Part shown: in pieces, positions 50,579-62,010 of the stretch
Layout of the letters: each line of letters starts with the position of its first letter
Numbering within the stretch: position 1 is the first letter of the stretch
From: Diploscapter coronatus
Taxonomy: Eukaryota > Nematoda > Chromadorea > Rhabditida > Rhabditidae
Assembly (NCBI GenBank): GCA_964036155.1
Contig: OZ038422.1
Coordinates: 73,369,201-73,433,200, forward strand
Length of the DNA: 64,000 nt
Reading direction: 5' to 3'
The notes under the pieces: model-generated
Databases searched by the model: none
The model's input: the letters and a program-made list of their open reading frames with translations, nothing else
What the model was told of the DNA's origin: nothing
Program-made: the position numbers and the translations under genes

Positions 50579-53500
50579 TTAATCCTCATTTTCTGAGGCG
50601 GATATGCTGTTCATTCGTTCTTTCAGGGACTGAAGGACTTTTTCCTTGACTTCGAAGGAGCCCAACTTCGAAGATGCTTCCAGTTCATTCAGGACGATTG
50701 TTGGGATCACTGGGACGATAGGCGGCTGGGAGAGTGGCTCAGGAGTAGTAGGGTCTGAAAAGAGGTTTTTCTGTTCAAATTTTTTGACCTAAAATTCGTA
50801 TGATTAAACCTAAAGATAAATTTTTGGGCATGTTCAACTTTCTTACCTGGATCTTTAACTTCAGCAACCTTTTCAGATCTCTCCAGATCCTTCTCCGTCT
50901 TGATCGCCTCATCACGGTTGATCCTCCGGCGTTTCACCTGAATTTCGAGATTTCCGAGAATTTTTCAAATGAGCTAACCTCCTTCTTCTCAATAATCGAT
51001 GCGATATTTTCAGGCGAGAGCTCGATAGAGTCGCTAGACTTGTCGTGGTCCTTTCTCTCGAGCAGTTCCAAGGACTTTGGGTCATCACCCTGAGTTTTTT
51101 TTTATGGTAAGTTGCAAAATAGCTGAAGTAAGAATGTGGGTTTTCTAAAATTGTCTTCTCATCCAGAAATCAACTGTTAAATACGAATTTCATTAGAAAA
51201 CTAAACCTCCTTAATCTTCTTCTGCGCATTTTTCACCGCACTCGCAGACACGTTGGGTCGTTCACTGATTTTCTCGTTCGCATCTTTCTGTTGGGCAGAG
51301 AAGAACATGTCCTGGAGGGACTGCATCATATTTTGGCGGGAGGAGCCTGGAATTGATCTCATCATTCACATTTGTATGCTTCAAAATATATTTGGAAGAA
51401 ATATGAAGACTACGTTTCATTGGGCGTCGGATAGTGTAAGGAAATAATTCGAATATGATCAGCTCACCAACATCCTGCGTCACTCTGCTAGCCAGTGGAA
51501 TCCTTCCAAGCAGTTGATCAATCGAAGGTAAAGACAATTGAGATGCCGGAGACGCACAAGACGACGAGCACCCAAGAGATAGGGACAAGGAAGAGCTGCA
51601 TCTTGCCTCTTCCAGAAATTGGATATCAGTGATCTGTCCTTGATCCTCCAATTGGATTTCGAAGGAATCTTCCCAGCAGATGCCTTCAGATTCCATGTCG
51701 AAGTAGGTATCTTCCTTCACGGATGGAGATCTGAATTTGATCTTTCTTTGAAACATGATTTTAGGAACTTGCATTTTTTTCGTCAAGCAAGGACTCAGCA
51801 GAGCTGTATCAGTACCACCTGGACTTCTTTCCCTGTTTGTGTTCACTAGAAGCCTGAATTTAAGGATCGTTGATTCAATGATCTAGACATTAGCGATTAC
51901 CTATTAGCATCCTTCTTTTTCGACTTTCCGTGCTTCAAGCTCTTGGTGACGGTGACGTGCTCGGCCAACTCCTCGCTTTTCTTCTTCTCTTGAAGGGCCC
52001 GGCGATTCTGCTCTTCCTTCTCAATCGCTAGAATCCGACTCTCACTATCTGGTTCGATCGTGGAAATTTGAAGACAGATGCTCTCCATTGGGGCTGGATC
52101 GGGAGGATGGCATCGTCTGAGAATTTAAAACATTCATTTACAACCGAATAGTGTTGTATAGTGGCATTAGAGTACAGTTATTCTATTCATGGTCAACAGA
52201 AAAAAGCAAACTAATGGTAATAAAAAATTACCACATTAGCATTGTTAGATAGTGAATGCTATATAAGGCTTCACTATTCATTCTTGATTCACTGTCAATC
52301 GCGACCTTCTCAAGACTAGTAGAGCTAGGGAAATCTCTCCCTAGGAGATCCTCAGGTGGATCTCATAGGTGAATAAGGCTAACCCGCTCCTAGCTCTTTG
52401 TTCTACTCGCCAACGTCTATGCCCAAGGATTCTCATAGTATCTAATGATCTCTCTCAATGTTAATAAATCACTTCCTCAAATCTGCGTTGCCCTTTTCCC
52501 TGGTCACAGGGCCACAAAATATTTTGAAAAATAGTCACGCTAGAACCAGACATTAAAGAGTTTGACACCGACACTAACATTGATGACACTGGAGTCATCT
52601 TTAATGTCTTGTTAGAACCGAATAAATCATTGAATTGTAACACATAATTTACCAAGAAGTTTTCAGTAACATATTTTATGCTTACTTCGGATCTATAAGC
52701 GCACTCATACTTTCGATGCACGATGCGAATGGAGCTAGTTGTCTAGCAGCGATAAGGACTTGATTGGAAGTAGTACGAAGTGAGGAGCACTCATCTACCT
52801 GAATCAAGCAATATTCTTAGATTCTCAAAGTGTTGATTGAATTGGTATTTCGAAGCATGTCGAATATGAATTAAGTTTGTGAAGATCCATTTCCAAATAT
52901 TAATTCCGTCGAAACCTACCTTCTCCCTATAGATGATTTGCTGCCTTCTAACTCGATCCAACTGTTCCTGCCAAATCTCTTGGAGTTCGGGTTGCATGTC
53001 AGAGAGGGAATTCGAGTGGAACTCAAGTTGAATTTCAGTTTCTGAAATTAGCAAAAAAAAAAAATTTCTCTGGTCCGAAAGTTGTATTTTTACTTCGGCA
53101 CTGCTGAACAAGGTCTTCAATGGCATCGGACTTGATGAGACATCGTCTTCGGGTTAAGTCCCTTTGAGCCTCCAGAACTCGATTCGACAGAGAGTTGAGT
53201 TGAACGACTACTTCGGCGAGGGGGACAGAAAATTATTTCATGTTTCAGATGATTTGATAGGTGGAGTGATAGTTTGCTTTCATATTCAAGAAAGTTCGAC
53301 CTATGATATCATAGGATTAAACAGCGCTCAAAGTATGCATCAAACTATTCGATAGTGAATGGGAGATTCAACGATTTTGATATTTGGATTGGAGCGTTTT
53401 GGAATAAATAAACCTACCTTCCACAGTAGCGAACAATTGCCCGAACGCTCCCGACAAATCGATCATGGTTTGGAATTTCGATAAGACGAAAGGCATTCCG

Positions 53501-56025
53501 CTCGGATGCGATCCTGATCTGCCTTTGTACGAATTCGACCCACTACCTTCTTTTGACGACCTATCTCTGTTCGATCCTAAATTTGTTTAAAGTTTTTTTT
53601 TTTTTTATAATTACCATTAGCAGCCTCATTAAATAATTTTTATTTTTGTTATGGTTGGAATTGACTGAAGCCTACCAGAAATTGGACACCAAGCAGCTGA
53701 CAACCCAAGGTACGGCTCGAGAGCTCTTGCAATCGCAGATCGGTGCGAGATGGTGTCAATCGGTTTGGTGGAAGCGGGCAGTTTCTCTGCGGATCGGGTC
53801 ATGATATTCTGAAGTCTCACATCTTGAATTATTATCTTCAGGCAGAAGATACCTGCATCCTCTTGATAAGCTCCCCGGATAGTTGAAGGACATCGATGTT
53901 GGAAGCGGAAGAGCAAAGAATCTGGGCTGACATCAGGCAGAGACGGATGGGGTCCTGAAATAGGCTCATGATTGAGATATCCTGTAGAGGCGTGTTTTGA
54001 TCAAAGCATTCTAATAGCGGTTTTACCATGATAGTCTGAATTCTCTCAATCTGTTCTCGACAACTCCTCTCAATCTCTTCCCGATTCTCATCCATCTCCC
54101 GACTCAAAGCGTCCCTCGTGGTCATTACAGTGTCGATTATTTGCTGGCAGATTTGAAACAGACTGAAAATAAAAGTTTTGGTTTCAGAAATTTTCGAATA
54201 TCATTTAGAACCCATAGTTTCCACCCCTTTAGAAATGAAAAGAAAAGTAACAAAATTCGTAGTTTCAAATTTTTTAAAAAACTTTTTATTATTTTTCTTT
54301 GCTGTCTGGAAGTTACTGGACTCATCTGATCATATCCAAATATTGAACAAGAACTTTGTGACAAATTCGTTTTCATCGGGTTTCGCATGCAAAGAGCCTT
54401 CGTTAATGAGTATGACTAGGTGCGCACGGAATTAGCCGGAAATATTCATTCCCGAAAGAATGATTACGGGCTCTGCTATCGTCATTATTCAATAGCGATG
54501 TTGTGCCGTAGGTCACTCTGTATATACCCGAAACTGTTTAAACGAAATTCAAGCCCATAAGGAAAGAAGCATGTTTAATTTCGTGATGCTCTGTGCGTAC
54601 CTAGTTTTAGCCGAATTGTATTCCTGTTGGCTCTCGGCTAGTATTCTTTGCCTTACAGATAGTTCTTCTCGCCGCTCGTCCTGAAAATTGAGCTTCGTAA
54701 AAAGAATTGGAAATAAAATTTACCTGATAAGCCTTGAGCTTCATCGCCCACTTCTCGATTTTCTCAACGCAATTCCGATGGCCAGTAGGGATGTTCACGA
54801 AGCTGTGTCTGAAATTCATAGATTTCAGAAGATTGGTTGACTTCTAGATAAAATAATCCTTCAATGGCTGACGTGTTCTGCTTTCTCGGTGCTTTTAATA
54901 TAAATGAAAACCCAAATAAATTCTGCGCGCTTCAAAAAAATTGCATGGTCTTCAAAATATAGAAAATTCCGATGTGAAATGTGCGAGGCGAGCTCATTTT
55001 ATTTTTAAAAATAAAATATAAATTTACCTCTCCTCTTGAGGTCTGTCCTGGAAACATTGTATGCATACAAGTCGCTTCCTGTCTAGACAATAGAGTATGT
55101 AGAGCTCTCCATGGCTCTCACAAACCGTTCGACCACGGACTCGGGCACGCTCTTCAGCCTCCACGATTTTGTGGGATGCAAACATTTTGGCCTGAAATAA
55201 GTTTAGGATTGAAATAAAGCTGATCTTCATCAAAAGAATATCTATTGATTCAAATGAACTCGATATCCATGTTGCGTAACACTGGTTTTTTGTTTTGATA
55301 ACATTAAAAATGTTCTTAAAACTACAGATACAAGTTGATTGATTGACTGATATTGAGATGTTGCGCGCTTAGACGCAGAGATAAAGGCACTCTTTATCTA
55401 ACAAAAAATTATATAACTGACCTGGTGTGTAAAAATTCTACAGTTGTAGCAAAGTGGCTGTTGGCAAGTGTCGCAGAAATACATCGGTTGGTTCATCTCG
55501 TCACAATTCGCGCATACTTCCGCCTCTTCGTGAGATGTGTCCATCAGATAGGCGGCGAGTTTGTCGGACGGAGGTGGGGTCTCGATATGAGCCTCGCACA
55601 CGGAGCAGTTTGTGCCTAAGAGAATCATTTTAGAGATAGTAGGCGCTACGAGATATTGAATAATCCTGCGTCATTTTAAATCGAAACTTTCTGAAAGCGA
55701 TCATTAAATTTTTAAACGCCTATTTTCAAAAGCAACTGGGCAGCCGATTATGATATTATCTTAAAATTTTCTAATCTTATATTCTGCAAGTTATTATAAA
55801 AATCTGACTAATTAAACGGCTATGCTTGTCGAGATATTAAATAATCACGTAACTTAAAACTTCTATCTAAATTCCTGAAACCTACCGACGCAAGTCTTGC
55901 AAACTGTGTGATGGCATGGTAGTAGAACGGGGTTATTCAGCTCCTAAAGTGAAAATTGCTGTAAGTTTATCACAAAATAGACTGACCTTATTGCATACGA
56001 CGCAATCTAACGGGCTCCGTTCCAT
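50579..56025 (-). CDS. RING and B-box coiled-coil protein (RNF207/TRIM-like)
   Basis: Predicted 873 residues in nineteen exons, from 55987-56025 to 50579-50754; all phases agree (2622 nt). The RING finger covers residues 8-39: C8 and C11, LPCHHTVCKTC (C23, H25, C28, C31) and C36/C39. It predicts ubiquitin-ligase activity. B-box 1 has C67, C70, C80, C83, C88, C91, H96 and H104; a B-box 2-like motif has C121, H124, C132, C140 and C143. Long charged helices follow, likely coiled coil (LQEIWQEQLDRVRRQQIIYREK; EENREEIERSCREQIERIQ). The last 350 residues are Ser/Lys/Glu-rich and disordered, with basic stretches. Order and spacing fit RNF207/TRIM-type proteins. Exon 52686-52798 uses the strong donor GTAAGC to keep phase. 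A 570-base intron (52115-52685) holds a structured element. Confidence 0.9.
52249..52407 (+). ncRNA. candidate structured RNA inside an intron
   Basis: Within the intron at 52115-52685, the plus strand shows nested inverted repeats: AGAGCTAGG (52321-52329) with CCTAGCTCT (52389-52397), extended by AGT/ACT; and inside it GAGATCC (52345-52351) with GGATCTC (52358-52364) around a six-base loop. Just upstream, ATAGTGAA/TTCACTAT (52249-52277) flanks a TATATAAG. I recognise no RNA family. It could be a small RNA gene or a fold-back transposon remnant. Confidence 0.35.
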
Positions 56026-56696
56026 TATTTAACTTTTAAAAGATAGAAAATAAGTTAGTCAGACATTTCAACTCATGAATCAGCACCTAAATAAGTGATC
56101 TTCTCTATAGTGCGTTTCTGCTAGATCAATCGATAAAGAGCTTGCAAAAGCGGCCTGAAGAAGAAAAGGAAAGATAGTGAAGAAATGAGAGGGCGGAAAA
56201 GAAAGAAAACAAAGCAAAAGCCTACACAAAACACTTGCTTTGCGTGTCGTTTGTCAACTTGGCAAGTTTTTAAGAATTTAGATAAAAAAAGGTAATTTGA
56301 CCTAGTGGTATGAGGGATGACATTTTTTTTATAAAACTTCTTTGAACTCTTTAGAATAATGGCTATCTAGTCTATTGCAACTATATGATTTTTGCACAAA
56401 AAAAATTCTTTTTACAAGAATATTTATTCCTCATAAAATAATGAAGAACAACACCACGTCTGAAGTCAAAGATCATCGGTAAAGAACTCATAGAGAAGTT
56501 CGAAAAGAAAGTTAAAACTACGCAACGTTAGGATTCAAAGAAAGTTCGATAAAACGAAAATAAGATAAAATTGAATTCAACAAGAATAAATATCATCAAT
56601 CAATCATCAAAAATCAAGAATTAGGTGTGGGGGAATATATCTTAAAAATTAGATTTGGTGAAATGGTGGTTCAGTTGGTAGGGAGCTCAGTCGCTG
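56026..56696. other. intergenic between SSRP1 stop and RING/B-box start
   Basis: Both flanking genes are on the minus strand, 671 bases apart. That is longer than usual spacing inside nematode operons, so separate promoters are more likely. TTTATT near 56424 could be the poly(A) signal of SSRP1. No gene seen. Confidence 0.4.
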
Positions 56697-59600
56697 TCGG
56701 ATCCCGATCCAGAAGCTTCGGACGAGGATTCAGACGAGGCCTGAAAGTTCGAATCTTTGTTAAAATCCAAATTTTCTCAAAAATATTTTCTCCTCAACCT
56801 TTAACAGAAACTTGGTTATTTAAATTTTCGAGATAAAATGCTCCATTTAGACAAGATTTAAAAAGAACTTATTTTGCTGCCGCCTTTAATTTGTTATATA
56901 TTTGAAATCCGCACCTCCTTCTTGGCTTTTTCCTTGGGTCTGAGTGGCTTGTCGTCATCCGAATCGTTAGATTCCGAGCTGTCCGAGACGAATTCCTTCG
57001 ATTTGGCTTTAGACGGCGAGGGACCGACCGACTTCTTCGGCTCCTTCTTCTTTTTCATCTCTTGGGAAGAACTCTGGAACAATAATATTCAGATTATAAT
57101 TTTTTAATCAAATTTCAAATTTAATTTGAAATTTCTAGAAACATCCCTTCAGTCTTTTTTCCATTTCATGTGTATCATAGAGATTCTTTCAACACTCTTC
57201 ATACGCTCAGAACTATTCAGAAAAATAATCATTTTCACTGTTTAAACGAAGGAACATATTTTAAAATTTTTACCTGTTTTTTGAACTCCTCTGCACCTCC
57301 AGATTCCTTGTAAGCCTTCATCTCCCTCTCGTATCGTTCCTTGTCCGCCTTGGCCTTTGCCTCATAAGGCTTCTTTTCGTCATCCGACATCTTCTTCCAC
57401 ATCTCTCCTGCACGTTTGGCCGTATCAGCTACTGCGTCACCGTCCTGAAAATTTATATCTTTTCTTATCTTCGCTCTCTACTTAGAAATTTTTTGATATC
57501 TTTTTATAATATTTATTTTTTATCTTTGATCTTCTTTCAAAAGCATGGTCTTTCCTTCAATTTTTTAAACAAATATTTCTCCCCTAAACTCTCCCTTTAA
57601 TACATCGCAAACACTAACTATTAGATCGATCTAACAATAATCAATTCTTCCAAATAATCGAAACTTGTTAAAAATCGAAAATAAAAGAATAAAAGATCAA
57701 TCAGCCAACCTTCTTGATACTGCTCCTATTCTCATTGAACCAGAGCATGTAGGCAGTCGATGCTCGCTTGGGTGCATTCGGGTCCTTCGTCTTCTTCGAC
57801 TTCCTCTTCCCGCCGCCATCACCTTCCTTGTCCTTCTTCGTACGCTCTTTCTTCTGCAAAAATAGGTAGGTTTCAAAAATTGAATAGTTCTCTTTTTTCG
57901 ACATTTTATGGAATAATGCTTGATTCCCTCCTTGGTACTAAAACGCATTTATTTTGAAAAGAAAGATATCTTACGCTTCAAACTATTGTGCTTCTATCAA
58001 AAACTAGCAATAATAAGATTATATTTCTGTTTGAAAAGTTTCGACATTTCGAAAATTCTCAAATCCAAAATGTCATACGTTTTAATAGTTCGGGAAGTGC
58101 ACCTTTATAAAAAAAAAACGCTATTTTAAACAGAAAAACTCTTACCTCCTTCTTTTTCTTCTTAGGTTTCTCCTCCTCTTCGTCCTCTTCGCCCGAACCG
58201 CTGTCATTCTCATCCGACGAATTCGCATCCGAGTCGTATTCCTCATCGGGTTCGGAACCAGAGCCTTCGGAAGATTCCTTAAACGACAGATTACAGTAAT
58301 CCTTTAAAGATCTCATCATGATTCTAAATCCTTATGATTGAAAGGGATATTGAATGGATGAAATTTAAACTTCAAGAACTTTTTTGAAGCTCATTTACAA
58401 ATTTCAAAAGAAATGCAAGTTTTTTTCCAAAATTTTAAAAACATTTCATCGGAACATTGTTTCTAAATAAATAAACATAATATTATTTCTTTCTTGGTTT
58501 TGTGGGGAAAATCTATCCTAACAAGAATTTAGAATCCAAAAATTGGCCTACCCTCTGCTTCTTTCTGTTTTTCAAGTCCTCATCCAGGTCATAGTCGTCG
58601 TCTTCGGAGTCAGATTCCGAGTCACCCTGGTTCCTTTCTCTTCCTTCAGCCTTCACCGTTGCCTTGTACGGGTCGATTTCATCATCACTTCCAGCGAAAG
58701 CGTCCTCTGCGTACGATTCCTGGGAAAGAAAATCAATAAGTCAATAATTTATGGGCGTAGCTTCATTATTAGGAAAAATTATTTATGAAATGCATTGAGA
58801 ATTTGCAGTAAATGTACAAATTAAAAAAAAAACTTTCCATGCTTTTTCTTGAAATTTATCGGACTTTCAAATGTTATGAAGAAAATCATAGAAAACAATT
58901 AATCAACTTTCAAATGCTCTTTCCATGTTTCAAACTATTCTATCTCATTTCAATAAATAAAGAAAATGTAATCGTGTTCGGATAATAAATGATTATCATA
59001 GATAAAATAAAAAATAAACCCACCACTTTCTTGGCATTTCTGATGCGCAAGTGCTTGTTCTGAACGTAGTCATAGAGTTTACTATACTCTTCTCTGCAAA
59101 AAAAAATCAATAAATCGACAAATGGATAAATTAGACCCCGCCCCTTTTCTAAATTAAATTACTCACTTCTCCACAGAGTTGAAGATGAGGGTTTGACCGG
59201 ATTTCATCTCGATTTCGAAGTCGAAAGAGCGCGTGGAGACGTCGGAACGAGCGAAGTGGACCGAACCGATCTAAAAATTAAAAATAATCAGAAATTAAGG
59301 AAAACATAATGAAAAGTATGAAGGAAAGATTTTCTCAGAAAATAAGGGGAATAATAGCAAAACTTTAGGGACAATGTTTCTTGCTAAAGAATAAAACTAT
59401 TAAATTAACAAGGTTTGATAGAAATAGTTTTACCTCCTCAAATCTGACATACATGGGCGGTTTATGAATGTAGAGGAATCCCTTCTCGAGGGGGTACAAA
59501 AATCCCGAGGCCTGACGGTGAGCGCACTGAACGGCGGGAGTGCCGGAGTGACTAAAATAGTTCAATTTTAAACATCTTGATTTTCAAGTATATTTGTGAG

Positions 59601-62010
59601 AGGTGAGAATTATTTGATATTTTTAGGAGTTTTCATAAGAGTAAAAGTGAAACATCAATATTCAAAATTTAATTAATCATAAATTGGTAAATGAATCTCA
59701 ATGCTACAAGTATACGGAACTGGCAGATCATTGACATTTTTTTTTTAATTCTTCATAAGTGGTAAAGTGAAATCTATAAATTTTTTTAAGTACCCGATGA
59801 AAGATCCCGGGACGGTGATTTTCATATTGACGAGCACGCGGAAGATCTTGGAGATGACTTCGAAAACGGGACCACTCATCTCTTTGTCCAGCTTGCCGTC
59901 GTACTCCTTCATTTGGTCGCTGAAAATTATTCTATTCTTTTTTCAAGTCACAGAAGCCAAATAACATGGTAAATAGAATTTGCGATTTAGATGCAAGTCA
60001 TTTTGAAACGTATTTTTCAAAATCTTACTCGGTCAAACCCAAAGCCAGTTCGATTTCTTCCTCTTTGGTGAATTCCAAGACCAAGTAGCCGTAGCGAGTC
60101 TGTCCTTGACGGATGGGCGGATTGAGGTGGATCTAAAAGAACCAAAGTTATCGCTAACTTCTAAAACTATCGCACAAGTCCGCATAACATGTGCAAAATG
60201 GCTAAAATTTTCTTACCACGAAGTACATGTGCCTTCCATCCTTGTGGGGAACCAAGAACAGTCTCATGATAGTGCGCATAGGAATCTTGTAGTCGTAGGT
60301 CTTGCCGTGCAACGAGAGATGATTCGGATAGACCTTGATGTCGTAGCGACCACTGGAATTTGTTCCACGTTTAGAGCATAAGTTTCAGAATAGATGTTAT
60401 TTGGATGATAGCATTAAAAATACTCGTATGCTCCGAATTGTATCATAACGAGGAAAACATTGTACCCACCGAGGCGTCATGCACAGAATCTGCGAGAGAG
60501 AAGCTATAGGCTGACCGGATTCAGACTCGACTCCAGCCAGGGCCATCACCGCTTTGCGGAATTCCTGAAATCGGAAACCGAGATGTTTCCAAAAACTCAA
60601 TGTTCTCAAAATTTACAAGATTTGATGCTTCGAATTTTTTGCACAAATATTCTCTAGAACGTGTTTTTTCTAGCTTTCAATGCTTTGAACGGAAAATTAT
60701 CGAGTCTAACTTTACTTTTTCAAGCTCTAAAAATTTTTAACCCACCTCAACCGGATCGGCATCCTCATCGTCCGGATCCACGGGCATGTGGAATCTCATC
60801 TCGATCAGGGTCGTGTGTGCGTCGTCGTTCTAAAAAACTATGTGTTAAACCTGACAATTCTAACACCAAAATAGTTTCCTTTGGAGTTTTTTACCTGATG
60901 GAATTCCACAGTGGCCTCATTTTTGTTGGCGACACAGTTCGAAACATTAGACAGGGGAATCTCGAAGACGGGACGCTCATCCAAGCTGAACTCGATCGAT
61001 TTTCCTGGAAAGTATCACTTTTCAAAATATTTTAGGTTTCACGAAAATTAATATTCACCGAATTTGCATTTTCCCATCTTGCTAATCGACAAGGTTAAAT
61101 GGACATTTGTAAAAATTCAAGATTATCATGACGTTCAACTTTTCAAAATAGTAATATCTTTTTTCTAAATGCAAGGTTAGGTTAGGGAAAAGCACTTTTT
61201 CTCAAAATTCACCCCACCCTTGACTTGACAATTTCCGTGATTCCATCCCTTCAACTGTAGCTCGTTCTGGTCGACATCCGTGCTCCAGTGCTTATTCGAG
61301 TACTTCTGGATCTGATCGAGGTCCTAAAAAAAGTTCGAATTTTACAAATCTAAGAAAATAAGGTTTTGGAAAAGCGCTCTTGTAAAAAATCGAATTTCTC
61401 TTAAATACCGAATCACGAAATCCACCAAAACGGAATTTGGACCCATCGTTCAGAGTCAACTTGATGCCCGGCTTGTTGCCCAGACGCTGCCAATTGATGT
61501 TGACCTAAAGTAACAGTTTTAAGTAGGCCTCGAAATTTTAGCGACAAATTTAATGGATAAGTGTTCTCTGCTTTGGATCGTAAAACTATAAGATTTTCGA
61601 CAAAGTAAGATTCGAAATTGTTGAAACTTCGAATCGTGAAAGTTGACATTAGTGGGGTAGGCATTATTCGCTTCGAATAAGAAAAATGACAAAATAAGTT
61701 TCAAAATTAGAGAAATATCATGGATAATAAGTGCTCATTTAATGCTAGGAGACAACTCTTGCTTGATAGTAATAGAAAGAAAAAAAAAAAAAAAAAACCC
61801 CCCCCACCAAATCGGAAGCATTGATGGTGCTGAGTTTGCCCGTCTTCTCGTTCTTGAACACCACCGACGAGTCGGAGAACTTCAGACGGCCGGGGTACTG
61901 AAATAAATTGAAATGTGAAGAAAGCAGACTTTTTTTTTTATTTTCTAAAAACGAACCAAGGCGCCCATCGCCTCCTCGAAGATGTTGGAGAATTCCATAG
62001 AATCACCCAT
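56697..62010 (-). CDS. SSRP1: SSRP1, FACT complex histone chaperone subunit
   Basis: About 706 residues in nineteen exons from 62010 to the TGA at 56697-56699. With SPT16 it forms FACT, which loosens and rebuilds nucleosomes during transcription and replication. The N-terminal and middle PH-like domains are clear: [135 protein letters not shown] and [10 protein letters not shown]. An acidic Ser/Asp/Glu region (about 435-530) and basic stretches follow, then an HMG box ([19 protein letters not shown]... to about 625), then a Ser-rich acidic tail. Length and order match animal SSRP1; in Caenorhabditis the counterparts are hmg-3 and hmg-4. Intron 2 starts with a run of G and T. The gene looks intact. 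Confidence 0.96.
61781..61805. repeat. homopolymer tract A17 then C8 at an intron start
   Basis: On the plus strand seventeen A are followed directly by eight C, ending two bases from the SSRP1 exon 2 donor. In the transcript the intron therefore opens GTGGGGGGGG followed by a long U run. Length in such runs is unreliable in assemblies. Confidence 0.7.

Noticed and set aside
52461..52721. 86-codon minus-strand frame as an extra exon of the RING/B-box gene
   Set aside because: The strong donor GTAAGC at 52685/52684 joins directly in phase to 52116, and adding the frame would break the phase.
56874..57107. Plus-strand frames across SSRP1 exons (also 57760-57957, 58543-58788)
   Set aside because: Antisense shadows of acidic/basic SSRP1 exons.
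50579..62010. SSRP1 and RING/B-box gene as one operon
   Set aside because: Same strand, but 671 bases apart and no clear trans-splice acceptor right before the downstream ATG.
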